DNA from: JAAYED01 sp040772225
Lineage (GTDB): Bacteria > Chloroflexota > Anaerolineae > UBA1429
DNA: 64,000 nucleotides
Assembly: GCA_040772225.1 (NCBI GenBank)
Contig: JAXGYO010000002.1
Location: forward strand, 496,001-560,000
Direction of reading: 5' to 3'
Below are positions 34,239 to 42,628 of the stretch, one piece after another. The notes under the pieces were generated by a model. That model was not told the origin of the DNA. It worked only from the letters and a program-made list of their open reading frames with translations, and searched no databases. The number at the start of each line of letters is the position of its first letter. Position 1 is the stretch's first letter. The translations under genes and the position numbers were made by a program.

Positions 34239-35471
34239 ATGGATGATGTCAAGTATCTTATCGTCGGCGGCGGCCTCGCGGCGGCGCGAGCCTGTGAAGG
34301 CATTCGCGAGTTGGATGCCGGCGGCTCGATCGCAATTGTCACCGCCGAACCACATTTTCCCTATCACCGCCCCCCCCTGTCCAAGGCTTACTTACGCGGC
34401 GAACGGCCGCTCTCCAAAGTCTTTGTTCATCCAGAAGCCTTCTACCGGGATCACAAAATCACCGTGTACACAGATGCGGAAGCGACCAAGATCACCCGTC
34501 GCAGCAGGCGGGTGACGCTCGCGAATGGCGAGAGCATCGGCTATGAGGAGATGCTGCTGGCCACCGGCGGCCGAGCCTGGCGCCTGCCCCTTGCCGGCGT
34601 TGATCTGCCTGGCGTTTTCACGCTGCGCACCCTCGATGACTCTGACGCCATCCGGAAGGCTGCGCGTTCAGCCAAACAGGTACTGGTCATCGGCGGCAGC
34701 TTTATCGGCTGCGAGGTGGCCGCATCGCTATCTCAAATGGGTGTGCAGGTGGCGATGTGCTTCCTTGAGGATTACCCACTACAGGCCGTCGTTCCTGAGG
34801 ACCTGGGCAGGCACGTGCAGGCCCTGCTCGAGGGCCGCGGGGTTACGGTGATACCCAGGACGCGCCCCGAACGGATCGAGGGGACAGAGCGCGCAGAGCA
34901 GGTGCAGCTTGAGAATGACCAGGTCATCGAGGCGGATCTCGTCATTATGGGAGTGGGGATCCGTCTCAACACGCAGGTCGCCCGGGACGCGGAACTGGAC
35001 CTCACCGATCTCAGCGGCGTGGTCGTCGATGAGCATCTTCGCACCAGCGATCCCCATATCTACGCCGCGGGAGACATCGCCGCGTGGCCAGATCTAGAGA
35101 GCGGTGAGCGCACCCGTGTAGAACACTGGGATGTCGCGTACAACCAGGGTTACTGTGCCGGTCGCAACATGGCGGGCGCCAGAGAGACCTATGATACCCT
35201 GCCCTACTTTTTCTCCGACATCCTGGAGCTCAGCTTTGAAGCCTGGGGCAATCTCAACCGGCCCGACCGTGTAATCGCCCGTGGGTCGCTAGAGGACGGT
35301 ACTGTGACCTACTGGTACGTACGCGCAGACAGGATCGCGGGAGCGTTGGCCATTGGGCTGCCGGACGCCGAGCGGGAGCCGACGCAAGCATTGATCTCCG
35401 GCCGTGCTGAATTGCAGAACATCGAAGGTGCGCTGGCGGACGCCAGCACCGACCTCGTAACGCTCCTGTAG
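34239..35471 (+). CDS. FAD-dependent ferredoxin/rubredoxin reductase-like oxidoreductase
   Basis: A 410-residue pyridine-nucleotide-disulfide-type flavoprotein without redox cysteines: N-terminal FAD loop YLIVGGGLAAARA, PPLSKAYLRG, the NAD(P) loop VLVIGGSFIGCEVAASL, and IYAAGDIAAWPD near the FAD. This layout fits ferredoxin or rubredoxin reductases of the BphA4/putidaredoxin-reductase family and the AIF-like proteins. AAAGGAAGG is seven bases before ATG 34239; ATG 34233 is too close to it. No ferredoxin, rubredoxin or oxygenase is adjacent. The DegT-type aminotransferase follows after 26 bases. Confidence 0.82.
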   Translation: MDDVKYLIVGGGLAAARACEGIRELDAGGSIAIVTAEPHFPYHRPPLSKAYLRGERPLSKVFVHPEAFYRDHKITVYTDAEATKITRRSRRVTLANGESIGYEEMLLATGGRAWRLPLAGVDLPGVFTLRTLDDSDAIRKAARSAKQVLVIGGSFIGCEVAASLSQMGVQVAMCFLEDYPLQAVVPEDLGRHVQALLEGRGVTVIPRTRPERIEGTERAEQVQLENDQVIEADLVIMGVGIRLNTQVARDAELDLTDLSGVVVDEHLRTSDPHIYAAGDIAAWPDLESGERTRVEHWDVAYNQGYCAGRNMAGARETYDTLPYFFSDILELSFEAWGNLNRPDRVIARGSLEDGTVTYWYVRADRIAGALAIGLPDAEREPTQALISGRAELQNIEGALADASTDLVTLL

Positions 35472-35497
35472 GAAATCATGCGAGAGTGAGCAGCGCC

Positions 35498-36709
35498 ATG
35501 AACGCACGCCTGGCAATCGATGGCGGTACACCAGTGCGCACGCGGCCCTGGCCCGCATGGCCCGTGTGGGATCAGCGCGAGGAAAGGGCTCTGGCGGAGA
35601 CACTCCGGTCAGGTGCCTGGTGGGCTCCACCCGGCACGCAGGTACACGCGCTCGAGCACGAATTCGCTGACTACCATGAGGCGCACCACGGCATTGCCTG
35701 CACCAACGGCAGTGCGGCGCTAGAGATAGCCCTGCGAGCCGCAGGCGTCGACTGGGGCGACGAGGTCATCACCACACCCTATACGTTCATCGCAACGGCC
35801 AGCGCCTGCCTGCTACTGGGGGCGATACCGCGCTTTGCCGACGTCCTGCCAAAGACCTGGAACATCGATCCTACTCAAGTGGAGCGTCTGATCACCCCCC
35901 GCACGCGTGCCATCCTGCCGGTGCATATCGCCGGTGAGCCCGCTGACATGGATGCGCTGCGCGCTATCGCCGCCAGGCATGGGCTGATCTTGATCGAAGA
36001 CGCGGCTCAGGCACATGGGGCGAGCTGGCGAGGGGCCAAAGTCGGTGCACTGGGCGATATGGGAACGTTTTCCTTCCAGGCCAGCAAGAACATGAATGCC
36101 GGCGAGGGCGGCATGATCCTCACCAACAGCGACGATCTGGCCGAACGTTGCTGGTCGGTGGTAAACGTCGGTCGCCAGCGCGAGGGGGCTTTCTACCAGC
36201 ACACGGGACTGGCGAGCAACTATCGTATGGCCGAGTGGATCGGTGCCGTGCTCCGTGTTCAACTTGCAAGGCTGGAGGAGCAATCCGAGCGCCGCGCTGC
36301 GAATGCGGCATACCTGTTTGAAGTACTCAACAATGTACCGGGGCTGGCTCCCATCACCGGAGATCCCCGCGTCACCCGGTGTGCCCACCACCTTGTGCGC
36401 CTGTGGTACGATCCCGACGCGTTTGGCGGTCGCACGCCGGGCGAGTTTATGCGGGCCATGGAAGCTGAGGGTGTGCCGGTGCGTGAGGGCTACCCGGTGC
36501 CCCTGAGCAGGCAACCGGTCGTTCTGGACCGCATCGCATACATCCGCGACCGCCTGGGAATCGCGCCGGAGCCTGCCGATGTCTGCCCGGTGTGCGAAGA
36601 GATCTGCCAGCGAGGCATCTGGCTGGCCCAGTCTCTGTTGCTCGGTGACCGCGCGGATATGGACGACATCGTCAAGGCCGCGGCGCGAATCCAGGCAGCC
36701 TGGTCGTGA
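35498..36709 (+). CDS. DegT/DnrJ/EryC1/StrS-family PLP aminotransferase
   Basis: A 403-residue PLP enzyme. Lys197 in SFQASKNMNAGEGG is the expected internal aldimine, with EDAAQAHG (Asp168) for the pyridine nitrogen and CTNGSAALEIAL for phosphate binding. The opening (LAIDGGTPVR) and the length resemble scyllo-inosose/3-keto-sugar aminotransferases used for amino sugars or aminocyclitols. ATG 35498 is chosen; GTG 35486 is the alternative. A hairpin follows the stop directly. The sugar substrate is not determinable here. Confidence 0.85.
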   Translation: MNARLAIDGGTPVRTRPWPAWPVWDQREERALAETLRSGAWWAPPGTQVHALEHEFADYHEAHHGIACTNGSAALEIALRAAGVDWGDEVITTPYTFIATASACLLLGAIPRFADVLPKTWNIDPTQVERLITPRTRAILPVHIAGEPADMDALRAIAARHGLILIEDAAQAHGASWRGAKVGALGDMGTFSFQASKNMNAGEGGMILTNSDDLAERCWSVVNVGRQREGAFYQHTGLASNYRMAEWIGAVLRVQLARLEEQSERRAANAAYLFEVLNNVPGLAPITGDPRVTRCAHHLVRLWYDPDAFGGRTPGEFMRAMEAEGVPVREGYPVPLSRQPVVLDRIAYIRDRLGIAPEPADVCPVCEEICQRGIWLAQSLLLGDRADMDDIVKAAARIQAAWS

Positions 36710-36716
36710 ACGACAA

Positions 36717-36744
36717 AACGGGGAAGCCACGAGACTTCCCCGTT
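36717..36744 (-). terminator. Hairpin terminator between convergent genes
   Basis: Exact 10-base arms (AACGGGGAAG at 36717-36726, complement at 36735-36744), 8-base loop. The minus-strand read-out ends in GTTTTGTC, serving the zinc-ribbon gene. It sits 8 bases after the + strand aminotransferase stop, so it may act in both directions. Confidence 0.7.
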
Positions 36745-36777
36745 CGATCGCCGTGGTTGTCTGCTCGCCCTAACGGG

Positions 36778-37314
36778 TCACTCGGCAACACTCTCACCGC
36801 AGCGAGGACAGAACCTGGCCCCCGACCGCAAACTTGCCCCGCAGTTGGCACAGAACCGCGGCTCTTCCGGAGGTGGTTGTGGCGCCGGTGCACCGCAGTA
36901 AGGACAAAAGGTGCCATTTGGCGGTATCGGCCGGCCACACTGCGCACAGTTACGCGCCTCGCCCTCTGCACTCTGATCCTGTGTCGCCTCCAGGCGAGCC
37001 AACTCCTCGCGCTGCTGCGCCACGGCGGATTCCAGCTCGATGATGTGCTCGCATAGCGGCATCAACTCCGGAGCAGTCATCCGACCCGTTCGATGCAAGC
37101 CCACAGCCTGAACGCCCACTGCGGTGATCATCTCGTTGATCTGCGCATCCAACTGCTTTAGATCGGAGCGCGCCTTGTGGATGGCCCTCCGCCGGTCAGA
37201 CTCGGCCATCTGCTTGCGCAGCCCCTCGACGGTGGACCGCAATCCCCCAGCGCTGTTGATGCTGTCGATCAGGTCCTGAGCGCGTCTACGAAAAGATCCC
37301 AGAATATCGCTCAT
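36778..37314 (-). CDS. Helical protein with double C-terminal zinc ribbon
   Basis: A 178-residue soluble protein: an alpha-helical, probably coiled-coil N-terminal half (about 1-112) and two zinc ribbons, CAQCGRPIPPNGTFCPYCG and CANCGASLRSGARFCPRCG. Zinc-ribbon pairs of this kind usually mediate protein contacts. An ACAGGAGCAT site precedes the ATG. It is the last gene after the SDR (68-base gap) in the etfBA string and ends at a terminator. Function unknown; it shares its general plan with the coiled-coil and zinc-ribbon proteins at 18.9-20.6 kb. Confidence 0.65.
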   Translation of the reverse strand: MSDILGSFRRRAQDLIDSINSAGGLRSTVEGLRKQMAESDRRRAIHKARSDLKQLDAQINEMITAVGVQAVGLHRTGRMTAPELMPLCEHIIELESAVAQQREELARLEATQDQSAEGEARNCAQCGRPIPPNGTFCPYCGAPAPQPPPEEPRFCANCGASLRSGARFCPRCGESVAE

Positions 37315-37382
37315 GGGTTATGCTCCTGTTTTCCTGTCCATTCACACCTCATATACGCAGGAGCGCCTATCCGGTAGCGACA

Positions 37383-38216
37383 TCAACCCGCAAATATCTG
37401 CTTGCCGCCGTCGACTCTCAAGACCTGCCCCGTGATGTACGATGCCGCATCCGAGACCAGAAAGGCCACCGCGCGCGCGATCTCGAGTGGGGCGCCATAG
37501 CGCACCAACGTCCCGTCGCTCACCAGCATCTCGTCGTCAATCTCGCGACTGGCGGAGAACCGGCGCGTGATCGTGTCGCCGGGGGCGATGGCGTTGACAT
37601 GCACATTGTCGGGACGCAGTTGGGCAGCCAGGCAACGTGTGTATTCGTGCACTCCGGCCTTGGCCGTGGAGTAGATCGCCGACTGGGTATTGCCGAACAT
37701 TCCCGCGATGCTGCCGATATTGACGATCCAGCCTTGCCTGCGCGCCTGCATCTCGGGGGCAACCTCTCGACACACCAGCAGACAGGTCATCAAGTTACGG
37801 TCGAGGACCGCCTTGAGATCTGCCAGCGAGATGTTGAGCGCGTCGTTGCCCTCGGGCTTGCCACCCCACGGCGCAGAGGTACCCTGGGCCCCCACATCGC
37901 CCCCGGCGCAGTTGACCAGGATATCGATGCGACCGAATCGATCGCGAATCTCGCCCACGATCCTGGTGACCTCATCAGGGTCGGCGAGGTTCCCCGCCAC
38001 AGGCATGACCTGTGCACCCGTAGTATCGCCAATCTGCTCGGCCACCTGATAGAGGCTCTCCGCCTCCCCAAACGCCCGAGCTGACGTAAACGACGTCCCA
38101 TGAACCGCCACGCTCGCTCCCAGCGAAGCCAAATGCTCGGCGATAACGCGGCCAATCCCACGCGACGACCCGGTCACAAATGCGATCCGGCCCTTTAGTG
38201 TCGCTGTTTCACTCAT
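37383..38216 (-). CDS. Short-chain dehydrogenase/reductase (FabG-like)
   Basis: A 277-residue classical SDR with the cofactor loop TGSSRGIG (15-22), NCAGG at 102-106, and the catalytic Ser169, Tyr182 and Lys186 (YSTAKAG). The C-terminus VDGGKQIFAG is usual. Between strands 4 and 5 it has an insertion rich in Gly and polar residues (about 107-127). It lies 3 bases after the helical gene downstream of etfA. Substrate unknown; association with Etf suggests a 3-hydroxyacyl or related alcohol. Confidence 0.88.
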   Translation of the reverse strand: MSETATLKGRIAFVTGSSRGIGRVIAEHLASLGASVAVHGTSFTSARAFGEAESLYQVAEQIGDTTGAQVMPVAGNLADPDEVTRIVGEIRDRFGRIDILVNCAGGDVGAQGTSAPWGGKPEGNDALNISLADLKAVLDRNLMTCLLVCREVAPEMQARRQGWIVNIGSIAGMFGNTQSAIYSTAKAGVHEYTRCLAAQLRPDNVHVNAIAPGDTITRRFSASREIDDEMLVSDGTLVRYGAPLEIARAVAFLVSDAASYITGQVLRVDGGKQIFAG

Positions 38217-38219
38217 TTC

Positions 38220-39134
38220 TCACCCCTTATTTAGCTCGGACAGTATGCCGGCATGTGCCATGGCCGGTCCACGAAGCCAATTTACCGACAGATCGTTCAA
38301 GATCGCTCCGCGACTCGCCAGACGTGCTATTAGACGATCCCACTCCCACGGATCCCAGCGGAACAGGCGCTCACAGGCGGAAACACTCTCAACAGCCACG
38401 TTCTGCAGGTGCCGCAGCAAGAGCGTCTCCATGGCCTGATCGGTAGGAACTGCGCGTGCCAAACCAGGCACATCTGGGAACTGCCGTGTAAAGAGATCAT
38501 AGACATAGGCATAGCCCCATCGACTCGCGTCAGAGATGCCCACTTTGGCAATCTTGAGCTGCATCTGCAGTTCGGTCAAGGCCGCGTCAAACCGGCGGGC
38601 CACCGCCCCGCCCCCCGCCAGACCAGCTTCCTTCCTCAGGAAAGACGTCGCCAGGGCGCCCTGATTCAGCAGCACCTCATAGACTCTGCGCGCCTCGACC
38701 GACAAGAGCCCGGCCTCGTACTGCTCGATATAGTCGAGTGGATCTCCATAATTCGGTGACAGCGCATAGAAGGCCGGTAATAGATCCAGCGAGACCAGCG
38801 TCGGCATACCGCGAAGTAGCTTGCCATAGTAGATCTCTTTGCGAGCCGGAAGGGTATCCTTCCAGCTCCAGACGCGTCCCAGATCATCGTCGTTGTGATG
38901 CTCGGGCACCGGACGCGTCGATCCGGCGACAGCGCCCCACAGGGTAGGCATCTCGACGCCCCTGGCTCCAAACAAAAAAGCCAGCCCCACTTGATCGACG
39001 AACTCACGCGCCTCGGCTTCCGTATGTACCCGGCGTTGCGGTGTCCGGCGATAACGCCAGTCACGCCAGATCCGGACCTGCTGCTTCGACGGCAGATGCA
39101 GGCCAGGGGTGTTCGCAGCCTCAACAGCACACAT
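38220..39134 (-). CDS. Uncharacterised protein, possibly AlkZ/YcaQ-like winged-helix
   Basis: A 304-residue soluble protein that I do not assign firmly. Visible blocks are EAREFVDQVGLAFLFGARGVEMPTLW, then VYEVLLNQGALATSFLRKEAGL followed by FDAALTELQMQLKIAKVG, which looks like a winged helix, and a C-terminal LFRWDPWEWDRLI. The general plan recalls AlkZ/YcaQ-related DNA glycosylase-like proteins, but no catalytic QxQ or QxD motif is evident. It sits 7 bases after etfA and 3 bases before the SDR gene. Confidence 0.45.
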   Translation of the reverse strand: MCAVEAANTPGLHLPSKQQVRIWRDWRYRRTPQRRVHTEAEAREFVDQVGLAFLFGARGVEMPTLWGAVAGSTRPVPEHHNDDDLGRVWSWKDTLPARKEIYYGKLLRGMPTLVSLDLLPAFYALSPNYGDPLDYIEQYEAGLLSVEARRVYEVLLNQGALATSFLRKEAGLAGGGAVARRFDAALTELQMQLKIAKVGISDASRWGYAYVYDLFTRQFPDVPGLARAVPTDQAMETLLLRHLQNVAVESVSACERLFRWDPWEWDRLIARLASRGAILNDLSVNWLRGPAMAHAGILSELNKG

Positions 39135-39141
39135 ACTCGAC

Positions 39142-40338
39142 TCAGCGCCCCAGCCTGGCTCTCAACGCACGGGTTAGCGCAGGCACCACCTGCAGGCAGT
39201 CGCCCACGATACCGTAATCGGCAATTCCAAAAATCGGCGCGTGCGGGTCGCTGTTGATCGCAACGATCACGCGTGACGTGGACATGCCTGCACGATGCTG
39301 TATCGCACCGGAGATGCCGCAGGCGATGTAGAGCTCAGGGCGAACGGTGCGTCCCGTCTGGCCAACCTGGTGCGCATAGGGTATCCAGCCCGCGTCCACA
39401 GCGGCGCGCGATGCCCCCACGGCGCCTCCCAGTGCATCCGCCAACTCACGCAGGGGGGCAAATCCATCGGGACCACCCACACCAGCGCCCCCGGAAACGA
39501 TGATGCGTGCATCCGCGAGATTCACCTGTTCCCCGACCCGCACAAAGGATAACACTGTCGACGTCAGCGAATCGGCGGCAAGCGGGACCTCTACGGACAC
39601 AGTGTCACCGCGTCTGGATGGATCCGGCTCAGGCACGTCAAAAACCCGATGTCGCACCGTAGCCATTTGCGGCCGGTGTGCCGGCGTCGTGATCGTGGCC
39701 ATGATGTTGCCGCCGTAGGCGGGTCTCGTCTGCAATAGCAGTCTTGTTTGCGGATCGATCTCCAGTCCCGTGCAGTCAGCGGTGAGCCCCGTATGTAGCG
39801 ACGTAGCCACCGAGCCCGCAAGGTCACGCCCGCGCGAGCTCGCGCCCAAAAGGAGTATCTCGGGGCGCTCCTTTTCGATCAGTTGCCTGAGAGCCAGAGC
39901 ATAGGCCTCGGTGCGAAACATGGCCAGTTCCGGGTGATCGACGAGGAGGACACGGTCGGCGCCGTAGGCGATCGCTTCGGGAGCGATCTCGCCAATGCCG
40001 GCCCCCAAAACGCACGCCGTGAGAGGCACTTGGAGCGCGTCGGCAAGGAGACGGCCCTGGCCCATCATCTCCCACGATATGCTGTGAGCCTTGCCCTCAG
40101 CCTGCTCCACCCACACCCAGACTCCACGCGCATCACTGGGCGCAGCCACAACGGGTGAGGCGGGCAGGGACAGCGCCTCCACCGGACAGACATCGAGGCA
40201 TGCGCTGCAGGCTGTGCATCGCTCGTCGACGACGGCCACGCCCGCCTCCATACGCAGCGCCCCAAAGGGACAGGTTGCCACGCAGGCTGCGCAACCAACA
40301 CAGAGATCCGTGTCGATAGTCAGCAATCCGCTGGTCAT
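39142..40338 (-). CDS. etfA: Electron transfer flavoprotein alpha subunit with N-terminal double ferredoxin
   Basis: A 398-residue EtfA. The first 55 residues form a 2[4Fe-4S] ferredoxin domain (Cys13, 16, 19, 23 and Cys41, 44, 47, 51). The Etf alpha domain follows, with RPELYIACGISGAIQH and the FAD-binding AINSDPHAPIFGIADYGIVGD near the C-terminus. Ferredoxin-bearing EtfA subunits occur in strict anaerobes, some with flavin-based bifurcating partners. It is 2 bases after etfB. No acyl-CoA dehydrogenase or EtfQO is in the window, so the electron donor is not identified. Confidence 0.9.
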   Translation of the reverse strand: MTSGLLTIDTDLCVGCAACVATCPFGALRMEAGVAVVDERCTACSACLDVCPVEALSLPASPVVAAPSDARGVWVWVEQAEGKAHSISWEMMGQGRLLADALQVPLTACVLGAGIGEIAPEAIAYGADRVLLVDHPELAMFRTEAYALALRQLIEKERPEILLLGASSRGRDLAGSVATSLHTGLTADCTGLEIDPQTRLLLQTRPAYGGNIMATITTPAHRPQMATVRHRVFDVPEPDPSRRGDTVSVEVPLAADSLTSTVLSFVRVGEQVNLADARIIVSGGAGVGGPDGFAPLRELADALGGAVGASRAAVDAGWIPYAHQVGQTGRTVRPELYIACGISGAIQHRAGMSTSRVIVAINSDPHAPIFGIADYGIVGDCLQVVPALTRALRARLGR

Positions 40339-40340
40339 AT

Positions 40341-41141
40341 CTACACAACCTTGTCTGCAATGAGCTGGTCGGCCAGCGCCGCGGCAGCGTCATCCAGTTC
40401 CTCGGCTTCGAACAAATGCACGCCTTCTGCTCGCACCTGCGGAGTAAAGATGCGCACGACCCTGGTGGGCGAACCATTGAGGCCAACCAGTGCCGGATCC
40501 AAGTCCGGCAGTTCATCGGGGCCCCAGACCTCGAGTTCGGTCAGACGGGCGCGCCGCAAGCCTCGCCTGGTTGGATAGCGCGGCGTGTTGATGCCTTTGA
40601 GCACCGTCACCACAGCGGGCATCGGAGCGGAGATAATCTCGGTGCCCTCCTCCAGCAGCCGTTCGACGACGATGCGAGCGGCCGCAAGATCGATTTCGCG
40701 GATTCGCCAGACATAGGTGAGAGGGGCCATGCCTAGCTGGTTCGCGATCCCGGGGCCCACCTGCCCAGTATCGCCATCCATGGCCTGTTTGCCGCACAGC
40801 ACAAGATCGGCGCCGCCGAGCGCGCGAATCGCTGCGGACAGCGTGTAGGCCGTGGCCCAGGTGTCTGCTCCGGCAAACGCCCTGGCGCTGAGCAAGATGG
40901 CCCGTCCGCAACCCATGCCCAGTGCTTCACGCAGCTCCCTTTCAGCCTGCGGGGGTCCCATGCTCAAAACGGTGACTGACCCACCATGAGCCTCTACGAG
41001 GCGAAGCCCCTCTTCGATCGCGTACATATCAAAGGGGTTGATGATCGTCCCGAGCCCCTCACGGAGCATGGTTCCAGTGGTAGGATCAAACTGAACCGCT
41101 GTCGTCTCCGGTACGGACTTTATGCAAACGATAATGCGCAC
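40341..41141 (-). CDS. etfB: Electron transfer flavoprotein beta subunit
   Basis: A 266-residue EtfB with IVCIKSVPETTAV at the N-terminus, NPFDMYAIEEGLRL, and CGKQAMDGDTGQVGPGIANQLG, which binds the second flavin or AMP. Length is standard. The ATG at 41141 is about 30 bases after a predicted transcription start. It is the first gene of a minus-strand operon etfB-etfA-helical protein-SDR-zinc ribbon protein. Confidence 0.92.
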   Translation of the reverse strand: MRIIVCIKSVPETTAVQFDPTTGTMLREGLGTIINPFDMYAIEEGLRLVEAHGGSVTVLSMGPPQAERELREALGMGCGRAILLSARAFAGADTWATAYTLSAAIRALGGADLVLCGKQAMDGDTGQVGPGIANQLGMAPLTYVWRIREIDLAAARIVVERLLEEGTEIISAPMPAVVTVLKGINTPRYPTRRGLRRARLTELEVWGPDELPDLDPALVGLNGSPTRVVRIFTPQVRAEGVHLFEAEELDDAAAALADQLIADKVV

Positions 41142-41178
41142 GAGAGCCCCTCTCCAGCACGTGTATCTGGCTGGCGAG

Positions 41179-41207
41179 GGTATACCATAAAGGCGGCCTG
41201 CTCACAA
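41179..41207 (-). promoter_or_regulatory. Sigma70-type promoter of the etfBA operon
   Basis: On the minus strand TTGTGA (41207-41202) and TATACC (41184-41179), spacer 17. Confidence 0.6.
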
Positions 41208-41244
41208 ACGCCGCCGCGCCTCAGAGGCTGGCTCGCGCAGGCAT

Positions 41245-41273
41245 TTGACAGCGTTCGGGTGGGCGGCTATCTT
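41245..41273 (+). promoter_or_regulatory. Sigma70-type promoter upstream of the acid-sugar dehydratase
   Basis: Consensus TTGACA at 41245-41250 and TATCTT at 41268-41273, spacer 17. The start would be near 41280, leaving an unusually long leader of about 180 bases before ATG 41459. Apart from this promoter and the divergent etfB promoter I see no gene in 41142-41458. Confidence 0.65.
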
Positions 41274-41458
41274 TCTAGTTGGTCAATAGAGATCTCGGCG
41301 GATCAAGGGATCTTGCTTTTTGGTTGTGGGCCCACCCACGGCCGCTGTGAGCGTTCCAAGCAGAATAGTAGCGCCCGAGATCCAGAGTACGCGATGGCGC
41401 TGAGGGCGATGCTGCCCCAAAAACAGTAAGGGATATAGAGCAGGAGGAGCCGAAAGAC

Positions 41459-42577
41459 ATGTGGATTGAACAAGTCCAAACTTATCTCGTAAATGCGAAC
41501 ATACTGCAGCGGGCCGACCGTCCACGCGGGCGCAACTGGTTGTTCACCAAGATCAGCACCTATGAGGGTGTCGAGGGGATTGGCGAGGGCAGCGGATGGC
41601 CCGAGGTGGTGCAAAAGGGCATCGAGGAGTTGTCAGGTGCCCTTTATCGCGAGGAGCCCTACCATACCGAACGTGTATGGCAAAAGCTCTATCGCGCGCT
41701 TCATGCGCACGGCCTGACGGGCGCTGTGCGAGGCGGCGTCATCAGTGCCATCGACATCGCGCTGTGGGACATCAAAGCAAAGAACATGGGCGTCCCAATC
41801 TATGATCTGCTGGGCGGCCCCATCAACCGCAAGATTCGCATCTATGGCCACGCGGACACCGTCAAAGAGGCCCGCGCTCTGGTGGAAAAGGGCTACACGG
41901 CCTTCAAGTGCAAGCCGGATGTCGCACTGCTCGCCGAGCTTCGGGAGGCACTTGGCCCAAGCATCGAGATCGGTGTGCACTGCCATGGTGAGTTTTCGCC
42001 CGCAGAGGCGCTCACGCTGTCTGAGGACATCCGCCCATACAAGCCGATGTTCCTGGAAGAGCCGACCAACCCGGACGACCTCCAGGCAATAAAGTGGCTG
42101 GGAGAGCGTACGCGCGTGCCGCTGGCTGCGGGCGAGCGCCTGTTCTCCAAGTGGGGATTCCGCGAGCTATTGGAGACGCGCGCAATCGCCATCGCCCAAC
42201 CGGAGATCACGCGGATTGGCGGGATCACCGAAGCGAAAAAGATCGCGACTCTGTGCGAGGCTTTCAATGTGATGCTCGCCCCTCACGATGGGTCCACGGG
42301 CCCCATTGCCGAAATGGCCAATCTGCACGTCCTGGCCACCACTCCCAGCTGTCTCTTTCTGGAGCACCGCGCGCGCGACGTCTTCTGGCGGCGTGAGGTT
42401 GTCAAGGGCGTCCTGCTCGACCGCGATGGATATATCACCCTGGGAAACAAGCCAGGTCTTGGCCTGGAACTGGATGAGGAAGCCCTGACCAAGTACCCGA
42501 CCAAGCTCTATGGCGACTTTATCTATGAGTATGAGGACGAGATCGCCATCAACCGGCGCCGCAAGGGCACAGACTAG
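41459..42577 (+). CDS. Enolase-superfamily acid-sugar dehydratase (galactonate-dehydratase-like)
   Basis: A 372-residue mandelate-racemase-type enzyme. It has the strand-2 Lys-x-Lys (Lys150, Lys152 in FKCKPD), the metal-ligand glutamates in FLEEPTNP (200-201) and Glu226 in AAGERLFSK, and LAPHDGSTGP, resembling D-galactonate dehydratase. The first metal position, normally Asp as in VDFHG, reads His174 in GVHCHGE. AGGAGGAG precedes ATG 41459. It is monocistronic, with its own promoter, long leader and a strong terminator. The substrate is likely an aldonic acid, but the changed ligand makes exact assignment risky. Confidence 0.8.
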   Translation: MWIEQVQTYLVNANILQRADRPRGRNWLFTKISTYEGVEGIGEGSGWPEVVQKGIEELSGALYREEPYHTERVWQKLYRALHAHGLTGAVRGGVISAIDIALWDIKAKNMGVPIYDLLGGPINRKIRIYGHADTVKEARALVEKGYTAFKCKPDVALLAELREALGPSIEIGVHCHGEFSPAEALTLSEDIRPYKPMFLEEPTNPDDLQAIKWLGERTRVPLAAGERLFSKWGFRELLETRAIAIAQPEITRIGGITEAKKIATLCEAFNVMLAPHDGSTGPIAEMANLHVLATTPSCLFLEHRARDVFWRREVVKGVLLDRDGYITLGNKPGLGLELDEEALTKYPTKLYGDFIYEYEDEIAINRRRKGTD

Positions 42578-42595
42578 GCATTGCGGATTCAGAGT

Positions 42596-42628
42596 GCGGG
42601 CGGCTTGAAGGCCGCCCGCTTTTCCTTT
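42596..42628 (+). terminator. Intrinsic terminator of the acid-sugar dehydratase gene
   Basis: Exact 9-base arms (GCGGGCGGC at 42596-42604, complement at 42611-42619), 6-base loop, then TTTTCCTTT. Confidence 0.88.
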
